From Ampelomyces quisqualis (Eukaryota; Ascomycota; Dothideomycetes; Pleosporales; Phaeosphaeriaceae): a stretch of 64,000 nucleotides of DNA. The stretch spans positions 1,612,001 through 1,676,000 of the forward strand of contig JAGTXZ010000019.1 in NCBI GenBank assembly GCA_018398575.1. The letters are read 5' to 3'. Of this stretch, positions 10,112-20,736 are shown piece after piece; position 1 is the stretch's first letter, and every line of letters starts with the position of its first letter. The notes beneath the pieces were generated by a model, which was given only the letters and a program-made list of their open reading frames with translations, was not told the origin of the DNA and did no database searches. The position numbers and the translations under genes were made by a program.

Positions 10112-11908
10112 ATGAGCGCACCGACGGTCAAGAGTAAACGCGGCCCCACCGTGCTCATGACGGACACGCGAGATGCGCCGCCTCGAAGCCCGCAGCGCAC
10201 GCCGACGACGCCTCGAGTGCCGCCCGCAAAGCTCATCTCGGTCGACAACATCCTCCAGTACGCGTCGGACATTCCCTCGCAGCAACGGCGGGGGCCGCCC
10301 GGCGTGCGCACCCCCAACCACACGCGAACACCCAGCGGCCGCCACCCGCTCGACCCCAAGCTGGCCGGCCGGCTCGTGCCCGCCCACATGCCGACGCGGT
10401 CGAGCAAGCTCAGCGAGAAGCTGGTGCTGCTGCCCGAAACAGACGCCGAGGGCGGCGACGACGACGCCGCGCCGGGCGACTTCGACTTGGACGACGACGA
10501 ACAGGCAGGCCCGCCGACCGACGACGCCCTGGCGCGCCGCACGGCCAAGGGCGGCCCCAGGGACAAGAGCTACGCCGAGCGGCTGCCCAAGGCCCGCAGG
10601 ACGGACAAGCTGTCGCGCGTCACGGCCTACTGCACCGCGCAGGCCTACAAGATGAAGAGCACCGCCGAGTTTGTCCGCGACCAGCACACCGCCCGCACCA
10701 AGCTGTACGACGACTGCCTGTACACCGTCTACCACCTGCCGCTGCTGCCCGGGAGCGACGGCTACCGCGTGCGCAGCAGTCCTGCGCTGAAGAGCCCCGG
10801 CGGCAAGACGGTGCTCGACGAGGAGATTGAGCGCAACGAGCAGCGCGACCACCACGAGGGCTACTTTGGCGACGACGAGACGTACTTTGTCCACGGCGAC
10901 GACATGCACCCCGACGAACAGGCCGCCTTCGACCACCTCGCCCCGCACCGCCGCGACTCGAGCGACAACACGCGCATCGCGCCCAACGCCATGCACTTTG
11001 GCGAAATGTTCGTCTTCTCCTACGGCGTCGCCGTCTTCTGGAACTTGACCGAGAAGCAAGAGAAAGACATCCTCGCCGACCTGACCTTTTCCTCGACAGC
11101 AACCGGCGTCTCGCTCGCCACCCGGCCCTTGACCGAGTCAGACTTTGAAACCGAGGAGTTCCATTTCGAATACAATCCCGACATCCAGCGGCCGAGAGTG
11201 TACAACGACATGATCACCCTCAAAAGCGGCGACCACATGATCAAACTCGCCATGAGCCACGCAATCGCCCAATCCACCAAACTCAGCCTCTTCGAAGAAG
11301 GCATGTCGCGCACTATGCTCGCTGCACAATACGTCCCCAAGCGCCTCGCGCTCACCGGCAAACTCGGCATGAACCGCACCGACGTGGTGAAAATGATCGG
11401 CCAGCTATTCACATCGCGTGTGGATGTCAATTTATGCAAGTCTTTCCTGCCTCTCCAACTCTTTTTCAGAACCGTCCGCTGACATGGCACCACAGCATCA
11501 AACATGCTCGACACCCCAAACTTCTTCTGGGACTCAGAACCCACACTCTACCCCCTCTACACCGCTGTCCGCGAATATCTCGAGATTAAACCGCGCATCC
11601 AAGTCCTGAATGAGCGCTGTCAGGTTTTCCTGGACCTCGGCGAAATCCTCTCAGACTCCATTAGCGACAAGAAAATGACGAGAATCACCTGGATTATTAT
11701 TGTTTTGATTGTGATTAGCATCTGCGTCACGTGTTTGGAGGTACTACTTAGGTTTGCGATACTGAAGGGGAGGGGGAAAGCCGTGGGTGAGGGTGTGCAG
11801 ACCATGGGTTTGGTGGGGATAGACAAGGTTGGCATGGCGGGGCCGAGTTTACTTGCGGCGAGGAGCTTTATGTGGGTTGGCAGCGGAATGAAGGGGATGT
11901 TTGTGTAG
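10112..11908 (+). CDS. Rmd1/Rmd8-family DUF155 (YagE) protein with GC-AG intron
   Basis: Exons 10112-11435 and 11496-11908 give 578 aa. The N-terminal third is disordered and rich in Pro, Arg and Asp. The DUF155 domain starts near residue 170 (RVTAYCTAQAYK) and includes FGEMFVFSYGVAVFWNLTE and RVYNDMITLKSGDHMIKLA. It continues across the intron into NMLDTPNFFWDSEPTL. It ends with one transmembrane helix (WIIIVLIVISICVTCLEVLL). Yeast Rmd1/Rmd8 are needed for meiotic nuclear division; RMND1 is a mitochondrial relative. The 60-bp intron starts GCAAGT rather than GT. Only this donor keeps the NL-S-SNMLDTP frame; nearby GT sites shift it. The opposite strand is also open for 327 codons because of the high GC, which is a shadow. 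Confidence 0.88.
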
Positions 11909-12218
11909 ATATGCGGAATGGCCGAGGGACTTGGGTGTGCGCTGTGTGAGAGGGGTGGAAGTGTAATGCATAGCGTTGGCGTTTGGGGGGCACTGTTATA
12001 TTCGCGTTTTAGATGGTGCATAGCTTTGGCGCAATGGCATGTTTTCCCATCTCTCTCTCATGCAAAGGTGCATTCCTTTTTCTTAATACACCATTTCTTG
12101 CCTCTCAATATGCACCTTTGGCGTCTTGGCACGTTACCCTCCTTTCCACCGGGCGTGATCAGCCATGACCGCTTCTCGAGTTTACAGCGAGATTCATCAA
12201 CTTTGTTCTCTTCGGAAG
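11909..12218. other. Intergenic region
   Basis: 3' region of the DUF155 gene. No gene or structured element seen. Confidence 0.3.
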
Positions 12219-13290
12219 TTCATGGGGTCTCTTTTTCAAATTGAACAGACACTCAAGGGTAGAGTCGCAAGATACACAATTTCTAAACAAGTGCAAGATA
12301 CTGTTTGGTTTGCCAAGTTGGTCGCCAAGGGAGCGCGACGATGAATGGACTGACTGTGATGAGGAATCAGCTTGCGCACGAGACTGTGGTCATCAAGAGT
12401 GTTGAAGGACACCCCAGAGTAGAAAATGAACGAGACGTTCTCAAAACGCTCCTGGGTCGCACGCCCTTCCTTCGGCCACTGGTTGATGAGATTGAAGAGC
12501 CTTCTACCCCTACAACTATTGTTTTGAAACTTCTTGACAGCGACCTCTTGACTGAGACTACCAAGAAAAAATTGAACCGTAAAGAGCTGAAGCACGTGTG
12601 TCGAAACATTCTGGAGGCTCTTGGGGTTCTTCACTAACATAACTTCGTACACACAGGTATGATGATACGCCTATGCTCAAGAGCTAGCTAAATTTCCCTA
12701 TTCACAAACATCAAACTCGATACTACCTTGGTGAATTTGCAGGAAGATGACCATGACCGCTTTTCTGCCGTGCACTTGGGCGATTTTGGCGGATGCTATT
12801 TAGCAGATTCCAAAGGGCTACGTCTGGTACACGAGTTGGCACACCAATGTGGTCCGCCCCTGAACTGCTCTTAGCAATGCCGTGGAACACAGCCGCAGAT
12901 ATATGCTCTTTGGGTACCGTCGTACGTATATTTCTGCCCTGCTTTTTCCCAACCTCGCTAACAACAGCTTGTCACTCGAAGCTCATGAGATTGATTTACG
13001 GCAGCGACTTCAACCTTTTCCGACCACTGCACGTGCGTCGTGACGACGACTACGAACTTGGTGTGTTGGTGGAAATGTACCGCTTCCTCCGTTAATCATC
13101 GACATCGCTAGCGACGAAACCTGCGCAGTCCTTGCATGGATAACGCAACAGATTCCAAACGAATACTTGGATCCTTTTGACTGGATTCAGAGGGAAGAGG
13201 TCTCGAAGAAGGATAACGACTTTGTAATGAAGATTAGCAAGTTCAACGACAGAGATCAACCCACGACAAAGCAGTTACCAGCGGACAACT
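12219..13290 (+). pseudogene. Decayed fungal protein-kinase-like gene
   Basis: Pieces of one protein appear in order but in different frames. First comes FQIEQTLKGRVARYTI and VQDTVWFAKLV (glycine-loop region). Next is HETVVIKSVEGHPRVENERD (VIK holds the catalytic lysine) and then KELKHVCRNILEALGVLH, broken by TAA at 12635-12637 just before the expected catalytic loop. NIKLDTTLVNLQEDD and VHLGDFGG (DFG-like) follow without a visible acceptor AG. A one-base shift near 12815 separates this from SGTRVGTPMWSAPELLL (APE motif) and WNTAADICSLGTV. A further shift precedes LIYGSDFNLFRP, and the C-lobe ends with DETCAVLAWITQQIPNEY and a TAG-interrupted tail. No intron model restores all of it. Many filamentous fungi carry expanded sets of such orphan kinases. 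Confidence 0.72.
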
Positions 13291-14301
13291 AGTGGGAGGA
13301 GGAGCACGGAGATGTGTCGCCGCTGGCCGAGACATGAATCTATCCCGACGTGTCTAGATTTCCGCTTGTGGCGCGCTGTCGGGGTACAGGGCCCGAGTGG
13401 ACATGGTGCCGACTTGGCCGCGCACTTACACCCGAGGGGAGAAGTTTGTGACGATGTCGAGTCGTGACGAAGAGAGCTCTGATAAGCTTCTTATAATACC
13501 TATCTCTATACACAACCTTATTACAACACTACCTACTAACCCACCAACCTACCTAATAACCACTAACATGCGCAATAATCCCCTTTCCTTCCCTTCCCTC
13601 CCCTTTCTTTTTCTTGACATACACACTCCCAACAAACGCAAACACTACCTCTAGCCTTCTTACTTGTCCTCTCGTAATAATCGCGCGCGCGTAGAGGTAG
13701 AGGATGATATGCACTAGGTCTAGGGGGGAGAGGTGCGCGGTTGCAGTAGTGTAGCCTAGTAGGTACTGCGATGGGAGCTTGGTTTAGTCTAGTTTAGTTT
13801 GCTTTTGTGTAGGATTTTCTTTGGTGAAGGGGTAGGTAGGTAGGTAGGGAGGTAGGGAGGTAGATTACAGAATAGGATTGGGATATTCTGCTGCATAAGC
13901 GGCGTTGTTAATACGTATGTTGTGCGGAAAGTTAGGAGACGAAGGAATTGTCTGTCTGGGTGAGATTGAGCGTCTTGGTCTGCTATTTTTTGGGGGTTGG
14001 CTACGTTGACATGCATCGTTGCGTGAAGTAAAAGTACGGCAAGTGTTACTGGTGGAATTGCACGAGAGGGTGGTATACACAGACTCGGCTACTAAACTTC
14101 TAGCGCGAGGATCTGGAAAATTTCGAGGTAAGTGATGTGTATCGGGGCGCTTCGAGTCCGCAGTAGTTGTGCATAATGTGCCAAAGAGGTTGTACATTGA
14201 ACATCCACCTCGACCCAATTGCTATCAAAGTCGACGCGCACGACCGCAACCCGTCATGTCAAGAAAAGAAAAAAACCACGACCGATCAGCACATCCCGCT
14301 G
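13291..14301. other. Low-complexity intergenic region
   Basis: No gene. From 13480 to 13660 the plus strand is poor in G and rich in CTA/CCT runs. A GGTA-type microsatellite is listed separately. Confidence 0.3.
13829..13862 (+). repeat. GGTA/GGTAG microsatellite
   Basis: GGTAGGTAGGTAGGTAGG is followed by GAGGTAGGGAGGTAG, a tetranucleotide array that degrades at its right end. It is non-coding. Confidence 0.8.
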
Positions 14302-14719
14302 TCACTTCTCCTCCTCAGCGCTAAACCTCTTCAAATCTTCTACCGTCACCCCCTCCAACGCCCGCTCATTCGTCGCACTCAACACCACGCGCGGAACCTT
14401 CCTATCGCCATCTCCGCTCCGCGCATCAAACGCCTCTTTCCAGCGCGTCACGCACAGACACCATTTACAGCCGTCGGTGAGGCCAATGGTGCGCAGATCG
14501 TTGCCGCGGGAGGCAGAGAAGGCGAGGAATTCCGTTGTTAGGATGGCTGTTGTTTTTGTTAGGAAAGGGGATTGGAATAGGGGAGAGAGGAGGAGAGAGA
14601 GGGGAGGGTACCAGCAACAGAATGATTTCCCGTATCATGGCTGGGCGCTTCACAGTATCCCGTGCGCATAAACCCCGTCAAAGGCTTCGTGGAATGTAGT
14701 GCGAGGGGTTGTTTGAAAA
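14302..14719 (-). CDS. DUF2237 family protein, 5' end unresolved
   Basis: Small conserved protein of unknown function also found in bacteria. Exon 14612 to about 14719 reads FKQPLALHSTKPLTGFMRTG then YC. A 65-bp GT-AG intron (14547-14611) follows, and exon 14546-14302 reads TTEFLAFSASRGNDLRTIGL, then KWCLCVTRWKEAF and RVVLSATNERALEGVTVEDL to a stop. These are the DUF2237 signatures: GYC near the start, FL.FS.SRGNDL, WCLC..RW.EA and V.L.AT.E.AL. The first few residues lie in an upstream exon I could not place; a branch-site-like GCTAAC and an AATCAAG acceptor precede 14719. Function in fungi is not known to me. Confidence 0.72.
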
Positions 14720-15807
14720 CTTGATTTTGGGGTTAAGTTGTTAGCTTTTTTGGGGCTTGGTTGGTGATTCAACACTATGGATTTTTCGTGTCGTATGGTA
14801 GACTTCGTCTCTTTTCTATGCCATCGATGTCGATATGGGATAAAAGCAGGGTATCCTTACTATTACGCTCCATACTTCCAAGTATCCTATCGTCCGCTTT
14901 GATCTGGATGTCGTGTACTTGAGCGTATCGTCTAGCTGCAGCACTCGTCCCAATAGCGTGTCCTTGGAATTTGAAAAACAAGTTGCGAAGCGACTGCATG
15001 GGTGGAAAGCTGAGTATCTTATGGGGAGTGTTGTGGTATAGTTTGGCTATGTAGTGCTCAAAATGGCGTCAGTACCGTATCGACTGACGTATAAGGCTTT
15101 TACGCTAGAGCCAGAGATGGCTAGCCTAGAGTCTTGGCATTCGATCCTATCACAGGTGCAGAAACATGACTGTGGATCCAGTCAGAGTTGTGGTTAGCTC
15201 GGCAACAGTAGCGTAAGAGTCTTGTAGGTCAATACGGTACTTTCACTTCAGGGATTTGCCCAGTCGACAAGATGCAAGGGTTTTGCCGCGAGATCGGACT
15301 TGTTTGCTAAACCATCGCGCTAATCGTTGTGCGTGGGGAGAAGTCAGATCGTGAGTTTTTGCATGTCGCTATGATCAAAATACTACACAAAAGGCTGCCA
15401 TAGGTGGCCATGACTAGAACGTGAATGTGCATACTTTATTGGTCAAGTGCTAATATCTTGCCATGTAACCAATTGGGGTATACACGGTCGACAACTTCTC
15501 ATGTATCCAGCAACGTATCGTAAGTCTTCATTAACGTGGAGAGTCGGGTTAGACGAGCTCCGAGATGTGGTATGTTGGTAAACGGTTAAGAAGAAAAACC
15601 CGAGCCCAAAATGCAGCCGTATCCAAAAATCATGCCAAAGCAAACCACACATACTGAGGTATGGCAAGCAAGGGAAAATCCTCCAACACTATGTTGGGGT
15701 ATGCAAGTTGCCGTCCTGCATTGTACAAAGGTAGGCCGTGTGGGTATAAGTGCAAGCTGCTCAGTGCAGCGTTTTGGTCAAGCCGTCGCAGTTCCGTTGT
15801 CCATCAC
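14720..15807. other. Intergenic region
   Basis: Probably contains the missing first exon and promoter of the DUF2237 gene. A minus-strand ATG frame of 74 codons (14999-14775) overlaps this place but does not join it in frame. The rest, to the end of the ELL-like gene, shows nothing recognisable. Confidence 0.3.
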
Positions 15808-17946
15808 TCAGCGGTGCATACTAGCACCAGCCTTGATCTCCTTCTTCATCTCTTCAAGCTTCTTATGCATGTTGAGCAATTCGTTCCTCTGCGACTCTGT
15901 TGGCGACTTGTCGGACTCGGTTAGCTGCCAGTACAGCTCTTCATATTTCTTGTAGTACTTCTGAAACCTCTGTGACAGCTCGACTGTCTGGCGGAAGCTG
16001 AGGTTCGGCATGGTCGGCGACGTAGTGGAAGACGAGGACGCAACGGGCGAGGCTTGTGAGTTGTTGTGGTAGCGCGACGCGATGCCCGTATCAACGTTGT
16101 TGACCTTGCGGACCTTGGGGGCGGTAGCGGGTGTGTTGGAAGAGGAGGAGTCCGACTTGCGCTTGAGCGAACTCATACTCAAAGGCGTAGAACCGTTGAG
16201 CCTGCCGTTGGTGTGGGAAGGTGTGTGGTTTGGCGTGGCGCGGTCGACGTTGGGCTTCTTCACGGCCAGGTTGTGGTTGTGGAGGTGGCTGTCCATGTCG
16301 TTGGCCTTGCGCTTCAACGAGCGATCCGAGCTGCCCTGGACAGCCTTGGCGGGGGATACGGCCGCCGCGAGGGCCTTGTGCACGGGGTGGGTGTTCTCAA
16401 AGTCGCTGGCGTTGACAGGCGGAGATGCCGAGAGTGGAGACGGGTTCTTGGGTTTGGTGTTGATGGGCATCGCAGGCTTGACGGGTCGCACGGGGCGGTC
16501 GCGGTGGACATGGCGCTGCGACATCTTCGGCTTTGGTCGTGGGGCAGAAGGATTTTCGCTGGCGGGGGCCTTCTTGGTGCGGATCTTGGAGGCGTCGGTG
16601 GAGGAGGTGTATCGATCGGCGGGTGCAGTGGGCCGCGTGGAAGAGGGCGTGCCTGTTGAGGAGGCTGGCGCCTTCTTGGGCTCGTACTTCACATTGTTCA
16701 CCAACGGCCTCTCCTTCACCACGGGCTTCACTCTCACCTCGGGCTCCTTGGCCACGCGGGGTTTTTTCTCCACGAGCTTGTCGTCGGCCTTTTTCGCCGC
16801 GGCCTTCTTCTTGGTCAGGTCTGATATCCTGTGCATGGGCGTGCTGGGCTTGGGCTTGGGCTCGGGGGCCTTGACTTTGGAGCGCGACAGACATGTGCCC
16901 TGGCCCCGCTCTGCACGCGGCAGCAGGATCTGCCACAGCTTGTCGTCCTTTGGCAGGCGTTGGCGGTCAAACGCCTTGATTGCACTGTCAATGGCTTGCT
17001 CGCGGTCGTGTGCGGACGGGTAGGGGAACTTGTAGGGGTTGATCTCGCGAAAGGCCCTGTCGGTGAGCTGCCACAGGTCCGAGTCTGGCGACGGGCGCCT
17101 GGCAATCTTGGGCAGCAGCGCGCGCATGTTGGCCAGCGAGGCGTGGCATGTCTCGGAGAGCGACGCTTCCGTGGCGGGCTGTCTCGCCAGCAGGTGGATG
17201 GCGGGCACCCGCAGCGCGTGGATGACAACATCGAGGGTGCCGGCGGGCTGGGACGTGGGCGGCCGCCTGTGCATGGGCGAGGACGGCGTGCTCAGCAGGG
17301 GCGAGCCGAGCTGGGCAGGCGCGAGGTGCTGCGCCTGCGCCTTGAAGCCCGTCGAGGGGAAGCGACCGTGGCCCGGCGTGCGTGTGGCGTCGCCGACAAT
17401 GGTCCTGCAGGCAGCGCTGTTAGTTGTGCCAGGGCGACACACTCTTGACGGCCGACTGGGCGGGCATACTTGTTGGCTTCCTTGAACTCGGTGATGGCAG
17501 CCATGCTGCTCTTCAGCTGCAGCAGCGCCGAGTCGACGCCAGCCGTGACATGATCCGCCTGCTGCACCGTGAGGCTGTGGTTGATCAGGCCGGCGAAGGC
17601 GACTTGGGCGTCGCCGCTGGACCTGTACAGCTCGCAGCGGCGGCTCTCGGTGCTGCTGTGCAACACGTGTGTCTTGTCGCCATACTTGAGTTGCTGTGGT
17701 GGTGTGGTCAGCCAAGGGTGCACGACACGCTTCAGGACATGTTGGCACACATACAGGCGTCCGGCCGAAGACGATCTGCGGCGCCTTCCCGCTCCGCAGG
17801 CTCTCGAGGAGCTCGTCAACAAGGTCCTGCGCCATGTCCAGCTGCATGGCCTGCATCGGCGGCGGATTGGTGTCTCTGAGCTCCATGTCGCGGTCCGGGG
17901 CCCCGACGAGGACAATGCCTCGCGCGGGAAGCAGTGCAGTCGCCAT
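15808..17946 (-). CDS. ELL-like RNA polymerase II elongation factor
   Basis: Exons 17946-17755, 17693-17470 and 17404-15808 (introns 61 and 65 bp) give 670 aa. The start is the only in-frame ATG before the first exon; the frame opens further upstream but only with TTG. The N-terminal half (MQLDMAQDLVDELLESL, THVLHSSTESRRCELYRSS, GTLDVVIHALRVPAIHLLA, WQLTDRAFREINPYKFPYP) resembles the RNA_pol_ELL domain. That family raises Pol II elongation rate in super-elongation or little-elongation complexes. A long Lys/Pro/Ser-rich linker (about residues 300-590) is probably disordered and nuclear. The C-terminus (SFRQTVELSQRFQKYYKKYE and LLNMHKKLEEMKKEI) is helical, like the occludin/ELL domain. Family assignment is by pattern and should be confirmed by profile search. 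Confidence 0.7.
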   Translation of the reverse strand: MATALLPARGIVLVGAPDRDMELRDTNPPPMQAMQLDMAQDLVDELLESLRSGKAPQIVFGRTPVCVPTCPEACRAPLADHTTTATQVWRQDTRVAQQHREPPLRAVQVQRRRPSRLRRPDQPQPHGAAGGSCHGWRRLGAAAAEEQHGCHHRVQGSQQVCPPSRPSRVCRPGTTNSAACRTIVGDATRTPGHGRFPSTGFKAQAQHLAPAQLGSPLLSTPSSPMHRRPPTSQPAGTLDVVIHALRVPAIHLLARQPATEASLSETCHASLANMRALLPKIARRPSPDSDLWQLTDRAFREINPYKFPYPSAHDREQAIDSAIKAFDRQRLPKDDKLWQILLPRAERGQGTCLSRSKVKAPEPKPKPSTPMHRISDLTKKKAAAKKADDKLVEKKPRVAKEPEVRVKPVVKERPLVNNVKYEPKKAPASSTGTPSSTRPTAPADRYTSSTDASKIRTKKAPASENPSAPRPKPKMSQRHVHRDRPVRPVKPAMPINTKPKNPSPLSASPPVNASDFENTHPVHKALAAAVSPAKAVQGSSDRSLKRKANDMDSHLHNHNLAVKKPNVDRATPNHTPSHTNGRLNGSTPLSMSSLKRKSDSSSSNTPATAPKVRKVNNVDTGIASRYHNNSQASPVASSSSTTSPTMPNLSFRQTVELSQRFQKYYKKYEELYWQLTESDKSPTESQRNELLNMHKKLEEMKKEIKAGASMHR

Positions 17947-18726
17947 GACGGGCGAGGTGGGAAACTCGCACCCGGATGGTGTCAAGGGTGGCAATGCATA
18001 GAGAGAGCACCCAGGCACTGCACAGAGAGCAAGCAGTGCAGACGGCCGGTGCAGACGCCCGTCACCGAGGCTTCTGGTGTTTGTGCGGAGTGGTGATGGA
18101 GAAGGAGGATTTGGGACTGCCAGACACGCTGACACGGTCACTCTGTCGTAGGGCGGTGGGCGCACGATGCTGAAACGATTGGCTGTCACGGCCAGAATGC
18201 GAGCCACAGAACTCAGGAGCAATCAACAAACGCCGGTGAGGAGGCAGAGGTTGGGCGTGCACGCCTCACGAGTCGAGGCTCCAGGCTCAGTGAGGGCGCC
18301 ACGGCGGTGCCGGACAAGGGCGGTCGAGGCATAGCCGTTCGGGGTGCTCAACCCAGCGGCGGCCCGCATTTCAAGGTCCCTCGTGCTACATGATTGATCC
18401 ATCTGTCGCCGTCCTGCAAGGCATTCCGCTGTCTGGTTTCCGCATCACCTGGACCCAAGGACTTGATGACTTGATGACTGCCCTGGATCCTGCCCGCCAT
18501 CATGACACTGGCACCGCACCGTGAGGCTGTCGCATCACCAGCGCAGCCAGCTGCCAGACGCACCGTGGCTGGGGGCGTCACCGTCGCCGGCGAGCATCGC
18601 GTCACCCGCGCGCCCTGTCATCCGGCGCCGGGACGCGCCACGGGGGACAGGGCGGCCAGCGAGCCTGTGCCTGTGAAATGGCCCCCCCTAGAGATGGGTC
18701 GATGCCGTAAGCGAGCTCCAGCAGTC
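17947..18726. other. Upstream region of the ELL-like gene
   Basis: GC-rich intergenic DNA; the frames here are extensions or shadows of the ELL-like gene. No separate gene seen. Confidence 0.3.
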
Positions 18727-19075
18727 CAACTGTTGTATATTCCGTATCGTATCGGATCACATACTAAGCCGATACTGTATACAGCATCGTAACGCTAACC
18801 ACAATAAGCAGGTGGTGATTAATTAGGATCTTTGCACTCTAGCATAGTGCCTATCAGCTACTCGTGGCTCACATCCTCCTCTCTATCTGAACTCTCCTCT
18901 CCCTCATCTGCTGCAGAATCACGACAAAACGCATTATAGAATAGATTGCAGAGGGAGCTACTCTGTAGAGCCGAGTAGCAAAAAATAGTCTGTGCGCAGC
19001 CTCAGATACAAGCCGTTGTATGCTTGTATATTTGGTATCGTATCGTAACTGTATCCGATACTGTATACGGAGACT
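18727..19075. repeat. Short repeat-bounded element with GTATCGTATC ends
   Basis: Two similar blocks at about 18733-18783 and 19022-19072 share TGTATATT..GTATCGTATCG and CCGATACTGTATAC in the same orientation, 289 bp apart. The left block also contains GTATCGG/CCGATAC as an inverted pair. Between them the minus strand has short open stretches but no recognisable protein. This looks like a small non-autonomous element or the ends of a deleted one. No target-site duplication could be fixed. Confidence 0.45.
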
Positions 19076-20736
19076 AAGAGCCCATCTCTTACCCCCCCCT
19101 GCCCTGCTCGCACGGGAGCCCCCCGCACCGCACCGCTGTGGAACCATGCACCGCGCAGAGCGCATGCTCGTACCGAGTCTGCTCGTGCTGGATGCCCGCC
19201 GACCGAGCATACCACTGGCAGTTGTCCATGTTACAAATGCAGGCGTGGCCACTGGCGTCTACCCAACAATGAACATGCAAGTCTTGCGCATTATTGTGGA
19301 AATCGTCCGCTGTCGTACTACTCAAAACTACCCTGGACCCCGATATTACTACGCTTGCGGGGTACATAGAGTGAGTGACGGCAATCTTCGTATCCAAAGT
19401 CACCAGGTCAGCGAGCGTACGACTGTGGGGCACATGTACGACTATGGCTTGTCTTTTCTTTCTTGTCATCTCATCATTGCCCCTCTCCGGTGCGGCGTGC
19501 CACATGAGGCGCTGCATAGCTTCCGAGTCCACGACCAATGCGGAACACGTCGGCCCACTTTCTTCCCGAGGTACCCACCAACTACTCCGTACATACAATT
19601 CCACCATGCCGTCTGCAAAGAAGAAGAAAATCGCGTGCGCCAAATTCTTCTCCTGGAACCACACAACGTCTCTCCAAATCTGCATTGAACACCCAAACAA
19701 GAACAAAAAACGTGTGCTGCCCCGACAGCCCGATACGAGGCGCATAGTAAACACTCCACCCAGGCGCCTCGGGGAGGCTGGTGGACACTGATGTCGGCAT
19801 TCCTACCCGGCCCATAGTACCTGCAAACCCAGCCATGTGCCGTTGATACTATACTTACTGTCGCTCAGCAGTGCACTTGTACGCCCGGCATATTTCACGG
19901 ACAACGTCAACCCTCGCATCCAATTCGATTAGATTAGATTGATTGCAGGCGGGATAATTCCACCTTTTTTGGGAACTTACATCACCCCATGTCCATGTGC
20001 CCATGTGCCATTCTTCGCCGCCAGCGTCTTTGCTTCTTCCTGGCTGGTCTTTTTGCTTTTTCTTTGCTTTTTCTTTGCTTTTCCTTTTTCCCTTTCCTGT
20101 CTGAACAAATTGTTTTTTTTCCGAGCAGACAACTCGCTTAACACAAAACACTCCTCCCGCCCCAACGCCATCCATCTCGACTCATCTAGCCGCTGGGGAC
20201 GAACATCAAACTGCTCCGCGAAAGTCGATAGCCGTTGCTTGCGTTGGGGAATTTGGAACGTGTTGGTACATACACATGTATACACACCTTCTGCGTACTG
20301 GATATGGCGCAGAGAAAGTGGATGATAGGCACGCTCTTCCTGCGGCGTCAATGGCTGCGTGGCCAGGAGAGGGTGTTTTGGCGGCAAAGTGTGATTGTAT
20401 GAGAGCGTAGAGGGGAAGTGGGAATTTTGTATGGCGCACGAAGAAGCATGCTCAAATGTGTCAGGGGAAAAGTAGAAACAAACTCCAATGCTATGCATGC
20501 TGCGCCGTGAACAACGACCACTAGAACGAGAAGCGCGCATGGATCGCGTGCAGGTAGAATGGCTGGAGGATAGTGTGGCGTTCGTGTCCTCGAACACATG
20601 GTGCAGAAACATGTCGTTCCCCGTGCACCATAGGATGAGTGGGAAGACAGCCACGTAGCGCGATACACAGCATAGCCGCGCCTCCCCAGTCTTCCCGCCC
20701 TTCTCCAACACCATGGCCTCAATCCTGCATCTCCGC
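19076..20736. other. Intergenic region without recognised gene
   Basis: Long frames occur on both strands (222 codons plus, 221 codons minus, about 19020-19754) but overlap each other and match nothing known, so I do not call them. A pyrimidine-rich run (CTTTGCTTTTTCTTTG type) lies at 20040-20100. TACTCCGTA occurs at 19583-19591. Confidence 0.35.

Noticed and set aside
10076..11059. Minus-strand frame of 327 codons opposite the DUF155 gene
   Set aside because: The antisense composition (Val/Ala/Arg-rich repeats) mirrors the codon bias of the DUF155 exon; no known protein.
16066..17448. Plus-strand frames of about 200-313 codons opposite the ELL-like gene
   Set aside because: Shadows of a GC-rich Lys/Pro/Ser-rich coding exon on the other strand.
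19020..19754. Overlapping 220-codon frames on both strands
   Set aside because: Neither resembles a protein family, each is the antisense of the other, and no splice structure supports them.
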